This document shows, piece after piece, positions 45,651 through 56,112 of a stretch of DNA of 64,000 bases. The notes beneath the pieces are model-generated. The model had not been told where the DNA came from. It made no database searches and saw only the letters and a program-made list of their open reading frames with translations. Positions within the stretch are counted from its first letter, which is position 1; each line of letters opens with the position of its first letter. The translations under genes were made by a program, and so were the position numbers. The stretch covers positions 8,541,404 through 8,605,403 of the forward strand of contig NW_023503555.1 in assembly GCF_014529535.1 (NCBI RefSeq), read 5' to 3'. Origin of the DNA: Bradysia coprophila (Eukaryota; Arthropoda; Insecta; Diptera; Sciaridae).

Positions 45651-46808
45651 TCAGTGAAAGGTTCATTATTACAGTCTTTACAGTAATAAATTAAAAATTC
45701 AACTACATTTCACCTATTTGAAGAAAGACGAACCGAATATGCTGCTATTATTTAAGTTGTTTACATATATTTAATCTAACTTTTACCGACGTTTTTCTCT
45801 ACATATATGAAGGCATTGTTTCACTTATATGCATAATTTTGGTGTAATTGGTTAGCTCTCAAACTAACACTACAATTAAATTTCGCTTCTTGGTTAATAA
45901 ATAAATTAATTAAATAAAATGAGACGTTAGAGTGATACGGATTTTAAAGTGCGTTCGAAGATAAATCTTATTAGATAATAATTCCTGTGTGCCATGCATG
46001 ACTTTCATCTAAATTTTTTTAAACACAAAGATTACAAACCGAAAAAACAAAATATTTTAATTTTCGTACAATGGATAGTCATCAGTTAGCGACGAAAAAA
46101 GATGTGTTGAGGTCATCCATAAGTCTGGGAATTTGTTTTCAAGGTTTAATCTTTGTTTACTGGTTTGTTTGTCTATAGGACGTTTTCATGCGTTATTTGA
46201 TTAATGATAGTATCCCAAGCCCGAGCGAAGCCGGGAGTACTCCACTAGTGCATTATCACAGCTCTGCTACTAGCATGAGCATGAGAAATCACTGATTTCA
46301 AATCAGACAACACATGCATACATGCTTGCAATTTGGGAGGTTTTTTGATGTTGAACAATTACGTGTTCGTGCTAGAAGCTATGGCTATGTGTAACAATAG
46401 TATATTACATATTTGTGCGAAAAATCATTATTTTGAAGAGTGTGGAGTTTGTATGCTGAGCCGAAGGCGAAGTGTGCAACCACACGAGTAAAAAAAAACG
46501 ATTTCCGCACAATTATGTAAGTTTATTTACCTCTTAAGTGCGGCGAAAGTGAATTTTTCTTTTGCGGGCAAAAATCTAAGAATTTTGGCTCGCTTTGTCA
46601 ATCTGTTTCCAGAATTTGATGGGTGTGAAAAATCAACTCCATTGCTATCTGTGACAGTGGGTATGGTCGTGTGGGGTGTCAATGGATAGGACGTGAATTA
46701 AGCTACAAAACTCCAGGTTGGAGCTTCTTGCTACGTGCTTCCTCAGCAGCCCAGAGCACTTCAACAGTTTCTGTTTTTTCGAGGTTTTTTACTTGTTGCA
46801 GCAGCTGG

Positions 46809-47009
46809 GTGGGCCGGCAGGGCCTATTTTACGGAAACATGTTTCTCAAGTTTTTGAAAGTTTCCAAAATGTTTCTTAAAGTTTCTTAAAGTTTCTTAAG
46901 GAAACTTTTCTAGAAACTTTAAGAAACTTTGAGAAACTTTTCAGAAACATTTTGGAAACTTTCAAAAACTTGAGAAACATGTTTCCGTAAAATAGGCCCT
47001 GTGGGCCGG
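46809..47009. mobile_element. hAT-type MITE, copy 2, perfect 8-bp target duplication
   Basis: The element is 46817-47001 (185 bp). Both ends read CAGGGCCTATTTTACGGAAA inward, and the inverted arms continue for about 60 bp (AACATGTTTCTCAAG...). The 8-bp target duplication TGGGCCGG is perfect at 46809-46816 and 47002-47009. CA-G ends plus 8-bp duplications define the hAT superfamily. The centre is a TTTCTTAAAG tandem. Perfect flanks and arms point to recent movement. Confidence 0.92.
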
Positions 47010-47073
47010 ACTCGGCGTTTGTTGGTCAATAATATGCTCCTCATCGACCTTCATAAACGTACAAAGTTTGAGC

Positions 47074-47494
47074 TATTCTGCCCTACTTTGCAAGAAAAAC
47101 TTCTTAGCCTATTTTCAATTTTTTTTTTATAAAAAAAAATCGCATAAAAAACATTTTGGCGAAAAATGGCAACAAATAAATTGCAATAAAAACTTTTCTT
47201 ACAAATAAATTCTATAAAAAACTTCTTGTCAAATTTCAATACAAAATCAGTCAAAATATGTTTTTTATGCGATTTATTTGTTGTCATTTTTCGCCAAGAA
47301 GTTTTTTATGCGATTTTAATTAGAACAAAATAGTAAGAAGTTTTTTATGCGATTTTAATTAGAACAAAATACTAAGAAGTTTTTTATGCAGTTTCCTTGA
47401 CGAAATTTTGAGAATCGCATAAAAAACTTTTTCTCGAAAAATGGCATAAAATGCATAAAAGACATGTGTTTTTCTTGCAAAGTAGGGCAGTATT
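47074..47494. mobile_element. 413-bp inverted-repeat element with CTGCCCTACTTTGC ends
   Basis: The element is 47078-47490. Its ends CTGCCCTACTTTGCAAGAAA and the exact complement are 23 bp long. TATT flanks both sides (47074-47077, 47491-47494). The interior has two direct copies of a 37-bp unit (AGTTTTTTATGCGATTTTAA, ...) at 47298-47375 and many TCGCATAAAAAAC words in both orientations. Overlapping ORFs are caused by this repetition. Confidence 0.8.
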
Positions 47495-48316
47495 GATAAA
47501 AAACGATTTTCGCGACAGCTCTGGTAAATTTTTTTTGAGGACATGTCAGCCCAACAAAAATTTTTCGAGAGAAAAGTTGTTCCACGAAATTCTCAGAATG
47601 GAACGACGATTCGTTTGAGCTACAGCTCGTTGGGATCGCCGTCGGCTTGAATCCCGAATCGATATAAGCTGTTCGAAGTTTTAACTCTTAGAGAATTATC
47701 CAAATTTAGAGAAATATTTGCTTCAAGGATCCTAAAATAAGTTTTTTCGTTTGGTGTTGCTTGCTTCATTCGCTCTTTATGAAAATGCTGTTTAGAGCCT
47801 AAAGCTTAGGTGTAATAGATTTTCACATTTCATAGGTATTTAGTTCAGCAAAAAATAGAGCGCATGAAGTATTGAAAAAATGGTGGCGCCTCTACGTAGG
47901 TTCCCTATTCGTTCGATAACATTGTCTAAACAGCTATCTCATCTGTTATCGACAATTGTGATATATAAACGATGTCACGTTGGAAAGTTTGTCTTTTATA
48001 AGGCAAAATGAACGTTAAAACAAATGAAGTAAAAGATTTCGTTCGAATATGTCGATAGTACTTCGATTAAAAGCAGTAGTAGACTCAATGATTTTTTCTG
48101 TTAGACTTCCATGATTGAAATAAAAAGAATGAAGAGGCTCTATATAACTATGAATGAACCAACTGCAATACCATATTAGGAACCTTTGCCATATCTGTAA
48201 TCCATGACTCTCCTTTAACCAATTTCAGATTCAAAACATCCACTGATTTCCCGGCCTCGCTTTTACCATGATTAAACACCACAGCTAATCTTCAAAACTA
48301 CAATATCGAACAAAAG

Positions 48317-51300
48317 ATGATCGAGAAAAAGCAAAGGTCGAGTATAACATCGTCATTACCATCGTCATCAAACAAATCGTCGCTGTACTGGTCAGCAAGA
48401 GGTTCAGAAATTGCAACATCAACACGCCGTCCATCGACTGTCCGACATGAATACATTGATCCGTGGGATCTGGAGAACTACGTGTACATCCATCGGTATG
48501 TCTAGTAGACCAATGTCTACCTAATGCCAGTTTGTATGAATTAAATTATTTTCAAGACATGCCGAGGTCTCGCCAAGACCGAGTGCATCGCCCAGTCTAG
48601 CTGAGGAGCCGATGTCATCAATGTTGTATTATCAATCAGGAAGCAGTGACGAGAATTGTTTTAGTTGCTATGCTGGACTGGACGAAGAATTGTTTTACAA
48701 TGCCAAATACGAATCGATACATGACGAACCGCCATATACCAGCAGCATCTACTATACAGGTGTGGTAAAAGCAACATTTTTTTTATTTGTTTTTTAAACA
48801 GATGAGATGAGTTCATGTGAAGAGTTTCAAGTGCTCTACAAAGCATCGTTTGAATGAATGGCGAATCGTAAACGTAGAGCGTATGAACAACAGATGAATG
48901 TAGCGAATTAACGGGTTTGATTCTTCACCGTTTCATTCATACCAAACAATAAACGCAACATAATATCCGAGTGAAAGTATAACTCAATTGTGATACGAGC
49001 GATGTGCCTTTGAATGACTAGAATTTAACTGGTCAAATTCAAATAATTTTCAATTGAATTTGGTTATTTTAAATATTGGATCATAAACAAATTCAAATCG
49101 CTCGTGTTACTATAGACAGGCGCTGCGACGCATATCTACAGGTATTTTTAATCGAGTATAAAGTTTGAGTGAATTTCGAATGATAAATTTTGCTTTTGTT
49201 CTTTTCGCTTTGTATTTTTACACCTGGGCGTAGCAACAATAGCACATCCGTTGTTGTGCACATTTATATCCGCTGGCTGATTGATGATATAGATTGGACA
49301 CATGAAAAAATCGTTTGTAGTTTTAACGTGATTTTATCTTTCGGAAATGATCACATCAATCCAGTAACACACACGAGACTCTCAATTTCTTTTTTTCCTC
49401 GGAAATTCATCTCGATTGTACCTCCGAGTAAAGTGTCGACGTAAATTAGTAATCAAAAATTGTGTATGTGCCCATAACCTGTTGGAAGTTTTCAATTTGT
49501 CGGAATCGGGTTGGATTTCAGAAAAGTTCGACCCGCTCATCTATATCATATGGCAATCGTTCGCATGATAAAAATTCTCCAGAGGCTCTGTGGGCTCTGT
49601 GTTAGATGAGGTCAACAACAGACAACAATAATGAAATAGTGAATAGATGGGTGGTTGTTGGAGTAATATAAGACGGTTGGGTAATGTGTTACTTCTCTAT
49701 TGGTTTTCATCATCTAACGTTAGATCAATACCAAAAAGAGAGAGAAAATTCATTCACGAATCTTTGGATATTGCACTTCAAGCATGAGTGGTACTCCAGA
49801 TACTTAGTCTGAGCCTCGACAGTGTGTCACACAACTGTAAAAAACCATTTCATACAAAAAAGTACTCTATTTCGTAGCTGCAGACTATGATCACTATTGA
49901 TTCGAGATTCGTTCGAGATTTTGAATCATGAAGATTTTAGGGACAAACTATGGTGGCTCGGTGAAGAATGTGTTTTAGGGCATCCTATCAAATACGCATT
50001 TTTTTGCTGCCTAGAGTGTAACGTTTTTGCAATACCACCCACAACACCCATGTAGAATGGTTTATGAACATTTCTCTTTGCTTTGTAATACATTTTTGAA
50101 CGTTAGACACAAAAAACCTGAAATGAAATCGTTTTTTGGGTATTTTGTGTTACGGTTGGGTTTGAACTTGCAACCTCTTGTTTATGAATCCAGCGTCTGT
50201 CCAACTCTGTCACCGAGATGACATGCATGACTTTGCAGCTAATTGTAACAGGCACACATGAATAGTTGCTACAATCCATTCATCGTCTTGGTGGTACAGG
50301 CTGGAATTGTTATAAACCTGAGATCGCTAGTTCAATCCCAACCGTAAACAAAAACATAGCTAACGCCGACCCGTACGAAACACCTATTCGTATCAAAAGC
50401 CTTTAATGTGAAACTCTTCATTTCTCTTACTTCATTTTCTTCTCTGCTGAAAAACTATTCTTCCTTTTAAATCACTTACATTATCCACTCTTTGCCTTGT
50501 TATGATATACAATTAAATTGCCGGAGGCAATATAGACAGCCCCGTACGAAGTCAAATTTCATAAATTCCTATTTAAACAGCTATATACCGCTATATTTAC
50601 CTATATTTCACTGTAAATAAACATTTCACAGAGGAATATGCTATTATATAGCTCTATATGCCTGTATATAGCTCAATATAGCTGTATATAGGTATATATA
50701 TATGTCCATATATGGAATCCCTGAAACCCCTCACACTTGACACATTGTTTCCATGTTAACAGAAACTCTCTAAGCATCATTTTTCCCACTTTATATCACT
50801 TTTAATAAAATCCAATATGGCCGCCGGCAGCCATTTTGTTAGGAAACCGAAAATAGTACCGACGCTTTACATTCGTTAATACCTTTCAAACAAAAAAAAA
50901 ATCATGAAATTCGGTCAAAATTTACTCGAGATATTGAGAAAATACTCCACGTTCACTGTACGGCCGAGTAGCCAGATAAGAGCTCACTCCAAGAGACCTA
51001 GCTCACGCTCCGGAGAACATAATTTCATAAACTTTTTTTTCCCTGATTCATACGGTCAATACCTATCTAATAAAGCTAAAACTAACGAAATATGTTCAAA
51101 TTTGGCCGACCTACAAGCAAAAACTGCTTGCCGCCCTGTGCCTGTTTCACACCAAGGGGTCTAACTCACAAGTCGGTCATCCGATTTCCATAAACTTTTT
51201 TTTATGTCGATCGGTATTGTAAATATCTTTCATTCGATGTATCATTTACGAGTATAGCGTTTAAATGTCCGGAGATATCTTCGAAAAACCGTAAAGCACT

Positions 51301-53040
51301 TATTGGGCCCCAGCTCAGGAGGGGTTAATCCAAAATCACTCATCTTCGAACTTAGCCTGTCTTTTGACCTTACCAAACGGGGAAAAAAAGAATTTTCAAA
51401 ATCGGATGCGTTTTACTCAAGTTATCGTGCAGACAGACAGACGGACGGACGGACGGACGGACGGACGGACGGACGGACGGACAGACGCACATTTTTTTTC
51501 TTGCTGATTTGGCATCTCTGGACAACCACAATAGGTTTCCCCTTACTCAGGGAGTCCAATTCGACGTGTTACAAACGTATGCGTAAACCTATAAGACCCT
51601 AGTACTTCGTACGGGTCTAATGAGCAGCAAAAATGGTTTCAGTTCAGTTTTTAATGTCGAGTAGGTGTCTGGCTCGCATTAATATATTGACCAGTGAATA
51701 CTTAAAGTTGTTGTCTTGAGATAGAGTGATTATTGACGAAGCTTAGAAGCTGAATGTGATTTATGTATTTTAAATGCTTTGAATTGAGCTGAATATTGTT
51801 TGTAATGAAATGGTTGAATTAATTAGAGGAATGATTGTATATTGAGATGAGTTGAGTCGGCTAACTTAAGTAGACTTTAAAACCAAGAAATAAATAAATA
51901 AATAATAAATAAATATTGTCGGAGATAGGTTCGGCTATGCCAGGAGCTTATAATGTTAAATTTGTTCGGATGATTTTTTTCCTTTCTACAACGTAGTCAA
52001 TGCTTTCATTGATTACGTCGTGTTAATTGTGCATACCATTAGATGGTATTGAATGAATGTCGACTATGCACATACTAATACGAAACAGAGAACGAAGTGG
52101 ATTTTAGACGGACGATGATTCATGAGTGCCTGTTACAATGTAATGTAATGAACTGTTGTGTATCATTGGTTAACGTTTAAAAATGAAACACGAATATATC
52201 TGAAATGATTTCATTTTTGTTCGGCCCGATGGCAGAGTTGGATAGATGCTGGATACATAAATCTGAGGTCAAACCTAAAACCTAACCTAGGCAAAATGAG
52301 CAAAAATGCTTCCACTTCAGGTATTACTGTCTCGCTTTAAAATTTGTAATTTTGTCGGTATGGCTATGCCAGGAGTTCATAATGGTAAATCTGTGCGTGC
52401 AGTCTAGTTGCAACTTAAGGGCTACACTTCGTGGAAGAATTGCCATTTGTGGGAAAAGTCATAGAAGGAGCATTGTCTGTTGTATGGATTGTAAAAGTGT
52501 TTTGTTGCGACAATTCAATGACTTCGTATAATCACACGAAAAATTGAACAGGGCGAAGATCTTAATGATTTTCACAATTCGGAGAAAAATTATTAACAAG
52601 TTAATTAGGCCGACCCTTAAATTTATCTAAATTCCTGTCCGAAAAATAAATAAATCTTCCAATCCCTTCCAGACCTAGAATCTCAATCAACCGAACCGAA
52701 CAGCGCCAGTACCGTATCAACACTCCAACTACACACGCCCGGTTTCGGTGCCCGTGCGTCCGGTGGTATTGTGTTACCGAAACCCGTTCCACAAATTCAA
52801 TTTCCAGCTCCACCGCCCGTCCACGACATTTACTATCCGAATTCGATTCTGCAGGACGACGACACATACTGCACATTCGACGATTGTTATGAGTGCAGTA
52901 ACGTTCCCGTTGGAGCGCTGAATCCCTACACAAATCACTATGCAACGCATCGGTTCGGATTGAGTAAAAAAGGTCTGCTGCAAATCGATCATTTGTATTC
53001 GCTGAATTGGAACAATTTGGATCGATTTATCGGGAAGTGA
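48317..53040 (+). CDS. Unrecognised protein, three coding exons, 249 aa
   Basis: Exons: 48317-48495, 48557-48759, 52673-53040; phases sum to 250 codons with stop. An in-frame TGA upstream supports the ATG, and CAATTTCAG at 48221-48229 suggests a 5' non-coding exon boundary. The product has a basic Ser/Thr-rich N-terminus (about 1-45), then EYIDPWDLENYVYIHR, an acidic Tyr/Ser-rich middle (SGSSDENCFSCYAGLDEELF), a Pro-rich stretch (PKPVPQIQFPAPPPV) and a tyrosine-rich C-terminus ending LYSLNWNNLDRFIGK. There is no signal peptide, membrane segment or known domain. An AATAAA lies at 53148-53153. The last intron (3.9 kb) is full of mobile DNA. I infer an intracellular, perhaps adaptor-like protein from the Tyr/Pro content only. 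The donor of exon 2 (GTGTGG) is weak. Confidence 0.68.
50150..50220 (-). repeat. tRNA-derived SINE relic
   Basis: On the minus strand an A-box-like GTGACAGAGTTGG is followed about 35 bases later by a B-box-like GGTTGCAAGTTCAAACCC. The spacer word GACAGACGCTGGATTCATAAA is shared with the relic at 52221. It does not fold as a proper tRNA, so it is a SINE head rather than a gene. Confidence 0.6.
50286..50345 (+). repeat. tRNA-like SINE relic, second type
   Basis: TGGTGGTACAGGCTGG (A-box-like) and then GATCGCTAGTTCAATCCC (B-box-like) are at the right spacing for a tRNA-derived SINE. It lies 65 bp from, and opposite to, the relic at 50150-50220. Confidence 0.45.
50540..51620. mobile_element. Transposon of about 1.08 kb with CCCGTACGAAGT ends and a GGAC microsatellite
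   Basis: The left end reads GCCCCGTACGAAGTCAAATT. The right end is its complement (AGTACTTCGTACGGGTCT). The interior has an AT-rich patch of GCTATATA words (50580-50710), repeats with GGTCAATACCTATCT or CTTTCATTCGATGTATC, and the phrase AAAATCGGATGCG...ACTCAAGTTATCGT. A GACAGACGGACGG run follows at 51430-51490. No transposase is visible, and ORFs at 50904-51164 and 51303-51602 are not conserved proteins I know. It inserted in the last intron of the 48317 gene. Confidence 0.7.
51430..51490. repeat. GGAC tetranucleotide microsatellite
   Basis: About 12 perfect GGAC units are flanked by AGAC units. It sits inside the transposon at 50540-51620. Confidence 0.95.
51915..52410 (+). repeat. Two direct repeat copies with a SINE-like head between
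   Basis: GGCTATGCCAGGAG(C/T)T(C/T)ATAATG occurs at 51932-51955 and 52362-52385. At 52221-52277, ATGGCAGAGTTGG and a GAGGTCAAACC word form a tRNA-like head that shares GCTGGAT.CATAAA with the relic at 50150. The arrangement suggests two related SINE copies, one with its head still visible. Confidence 0.5.
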
Positions 53041-53147
53041 GGAGTGTATGCACCAGAGGGGATTTTTACGGTTAGGTCGTCACGGATATCGGGGAAATAT
53101 TTTTTATTTTGTAAATTTGTTTGTTTTTTTGCGTTTTAAAGATGGCT

Positions 53148-53153
53148 AATAAA
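53148..53153 (+). terminator. Polyadenylation signal of the 48317 gene
   Basis: AATAAA lies 108 bases after the stop codon. The convergent PRP31 gene has its own signal (TTTATT on the plus strand) at 53258-53263, so the two 3' ends are about 100 bp apart. Confidence 0.6.
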
Positions 53154-53275
53154 ATGATGTAGCGTAGCGTTCACCTTACCTTTTTCTACCTCTTCTTCAT
53201 CTACGAACAGATCGGCGATTGAGAACTCAATAATTTCGTTTTCTTAGACTCACGCCCTTTATTCCATCAATAAAA

Positions 53276-55737
53276 TTACTTTCGACCAACCGACAAAAAT
53301 CCTGAAGTATTGGAGAAATATTTGGCGTTTGTGTCGGTGGACCGTTCTGCCGCTTGAGGATTGACGATTTCCAAGCCCTTGGGAAGTAAAAAAAAATGAT
53401 TTTCCCATCTCCAGAAGTCGATTTCAGTACAAGCAAGACTTACCTGTAATGGGGTGAATGCCACACTGGAAGCGGTACCGGAAATTTGTTTGCGAACGGT
53501 CGTACTGCCACCATAAACTTGCTGTTTCTGCATGTTCTTATGCAACGTTTTGCTGATACGAACTTTCGTCTTCTCATCGACTTGCGGCAAACGGATGCGA
53601 CCAGTGCCAGCTTTTCCGATTGTACCTCTCGAGTAACCCAGATCCTCCTGGTAAGCGTCTTCGTCGATCTTTATCGAGAAAAACAATTGTTAGTCTAGTC
53701 AGTTAGTCTACTTGGACGGAAAGCGCAAACACCAAACACCGAACTTACATCACCAAAATTGAGCCGATTCGCCTGCTTACGGAACTCTGTCAACGCATAC
53801 CGTTCCTTCATTTTGCGAACCCGTTTGCCGCCACGTTTTTTCTTACTGCCTTCAATGGGTTTGGGTAATGGTTTGGCGAATTTGACTGGAGGCGGTTCCT
53901 GTAGTTTGTCCAACTTTTTCTCGATGTCTTCTTTGAATCGAAGCCCGATTTCGCCGTGAACGCTCTCATGACAGGCGTCGACACGAGCGGCCAATGTACA
54001 TTTGTTTGCCACTAAACGAGCCGCTTTGCGACGTAGATCCTGACCGAACGGGAAAAAAAATTATTTCGTTTCCCGGTTCCGAAGTTGTTTCCTTTCACTT
54101 ACTGGATTTGTGTCCTGGACGATTTGGGAGTAGAAAATGAAACCAGTGTGCGGCAGCATTTGTACTTTGGAGAAGCTGGAGGAATAAACACAAATATTGA
54201 CTTCGATGTTGAGTGTGGACATTCACGATTAGCTTACCCTGACAGAGTCTTCTTTTGCGAGCCGAGTACGAGAAGATTACAGGCGGGCATTTTAGATAGT
54301 TTGGTCAGTCCGCCAGCAATACCCAATATTTTTGCTGCTGTTGATGCGCCTGGAATGCCATTTTTTTGGATCAGAAAATCTTTCCCAAATTTAACGCGTT
54401 CTGAACCACTCACCAATAATCATCGATAGATTGGGAGCGATGAATGTCATTCGACTTTCCACGTACTCGTAAATTTTCAGTTTGAAATTATTCAAATCGA
54501 TGGCCATGTCGCAGGCCTCGTTAATCTGTGCCTTTTCGGTGTCGGTGAGTAGAGTCCTACATCATAAAAGAAGAGAAAGTTTTTCGATTGAAATGTCTGA
54601 CTACCCGATCGATGGATTTCAATTCAATCATACCCTTGAGTCGTCGATGCCGTCACCGAAACAATCATAATCGTGGCCTGCGTCAAAATCTGTTGCAATT
54701 TCTCATTGTTTTTCGCTTCATCCAAATCATTTCCCAGCTCCTTCACCGCATTCAAATACTCCATTTCACCCACGATCAACGAATCCAGCTCGGGAAACCG
54801 TTTCTGGTAATGACTTTTCGTGAATTTGTGAATCACCGCTGGATGGTTGAAACAGTTGGATTAGACATCGATACAGAATCGAACGATCGACGGACACTTA
54901 CATATCTCGTTGTCAATTTCCACGGCTGTGCTGTTCGCTTCGACGATCAGTTGATACTCGGGATCTGATTCAACATTTCCAACCATTTCGCTGGGCTTTC
55001 TGGGATGCTCCATGTAGTGATCGATTTGTTTCAGAATGTTCGCGAATTCTTTCGAGTCGTGTAGCTTACACAGTTCACGAATGGATGACACCTGCGAAGA
55101 TGTTGGTCGTTAGCAAACACAACAATAAAATTTTGTGTGTTGGAAGTTTGTCCTCCAACGGAGCAGTTGTCTGCTTGCTTAAAAGACCTTAGCCTAAATT
55201 GGGTCATTCCAAAGGGGAAACTACTCAAGCGGGGACAGGTGCTATTCGCTATTGGTGACCAATAGAAGGAAATAGTACGCCCATAGATGCGCCAATAAAC
55301 ACCAATAGTTGCGTCAATAAACACCAATGGAGGTAGGTGGGACAGAGTTTGCTCGCGTATTTTCATCCTTAAAGGACGCCCACTCGAGATTTGATTTCGT
55401 CGTCCGTACTTTATCAATATATGGAAAATGGTATGTCACACCGGGCCTGACATGCCCTGCCCAACTTGTGTGGACGTGTTGACATTTTTCATTCAGAGGC
55501 TCGACTTATATGTCTGCTGATGTTACTCTCAGTAAATGCACACTGTCCATTACAAGGACTCGAACATCATCAAACTGCAATTTCTTCGGCACTTACTTTG
55601 ACATCAATATCCACGGCATGACTTTCTTCCGTTTCCATGAATTCTTCATCGGGAATCGCTTCCTCGTCAACTTCATTTTGAATATCCTCAGTATCTCCAT
55701 CTTCCAAGTCAGCCAAGAGTTCGTCTGCCAACGACAT
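53276..55737 (-). CDS. Prp31: U4/U6 snRNP splicing factor PRP31, nine exons, 493 aa
   Basis: Binds the U4 snRNA k-turn with the 15.5K protein and bridges U4/U6 to U5 in the tri-snRNP. Minus-strand exons: 55737-55597, 55091-54902, 54838-54634, 54556-54414, 54349-54238, 54175-54103, 54039-53749, 53668-53444, 53377-53276; phases sum to 494 codons. Human PRPF31 is 499 residues. Diagnostic text includes [46 protein letters not shown], the Nop-domain core [20 protein letters not shown] and [73 protein letters not shown] and [12 protein letters not shown], followed by [11 protein letters not shown]. The N-terminus is acidic ([15 protein letters not shown]). The last intron (66 nt) is an open multiple of three. 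Confidence 0.97.
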
Positions 55738-56112
55738 TACGGTAGTTTGGAGTGAATTTTTAGATTTATTTCAAGACGTAAACGTTTGTCCCCGGTCCCG
55801 ATCAAAACAATAACAGAAGGTTATGTTGTCACAACACTTTTCAAAATCCAATGAAAATGTCAAAATATGATTAGAATCCATCTCCGGGCTGCCGTTGCAT
55901 TTTACACTCCAGATGGCAGCAGTTTGTTAAGATGTCAAAAGTTTGTTTATAAATTTTGCCCAGCCCTAATAACAATAATAAAATTGACGTGTCCGTGTTT
56001 CGTGTCCTCTCTCCGGTAAAATGGAAAATTGAATGCTTCCAAAACCGCATCGATCGTCCAAATTATAGTTTGAATTTGCAGAAATTGGAATCTAATTTTA
56101 AGCTCCGACAAA
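55738..56112. promoter_or_regulatory. Shared upstream region of PRP31 and ERGIC3 (head to head)
   Basis: Only 375 bp separate the two start codons on opposite strands, so this must hold both 5' UTRs and both core promoters. No TATA box is evident on either side, as expected for housekeeping genes. Motifs such as GACGTG at 55986 and TCTCTCCGG near 56010 may matter but were not tested. Confidence 0.65.

Larger units (their letters stand above)
44184..48316. other. Gene-free interval packed with inverted-repeat elements
   Basis: No gene is supported. It holds family-P repeats near 44695, 45130, 45290 (inverted) and 47925 (inverted), the palindromic elements at 44985-45650 and 45468-45578, the hAT MITE at 46817-47001 and the 413-bp element at 47078-47490. 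Around 46220-46290 and 46450-46490 are short CGAAGCGAAG-like words of the kind that end other repeats here. 45.7-46.1 kb is AT-rich with nothing recognised. Confidence 0.55.

Noticed and set aside
50150-50345. tRNA genes at the A/B-box pairs
   Set aside because: No seven-base acceptor stem or five-base anticodon stem could be formed; better read as SINE relics.
51900-51925. AAATA simple repeat as a functional signal
   Set aside because: A plain microsatellite beside a SINE-like repeat tail.
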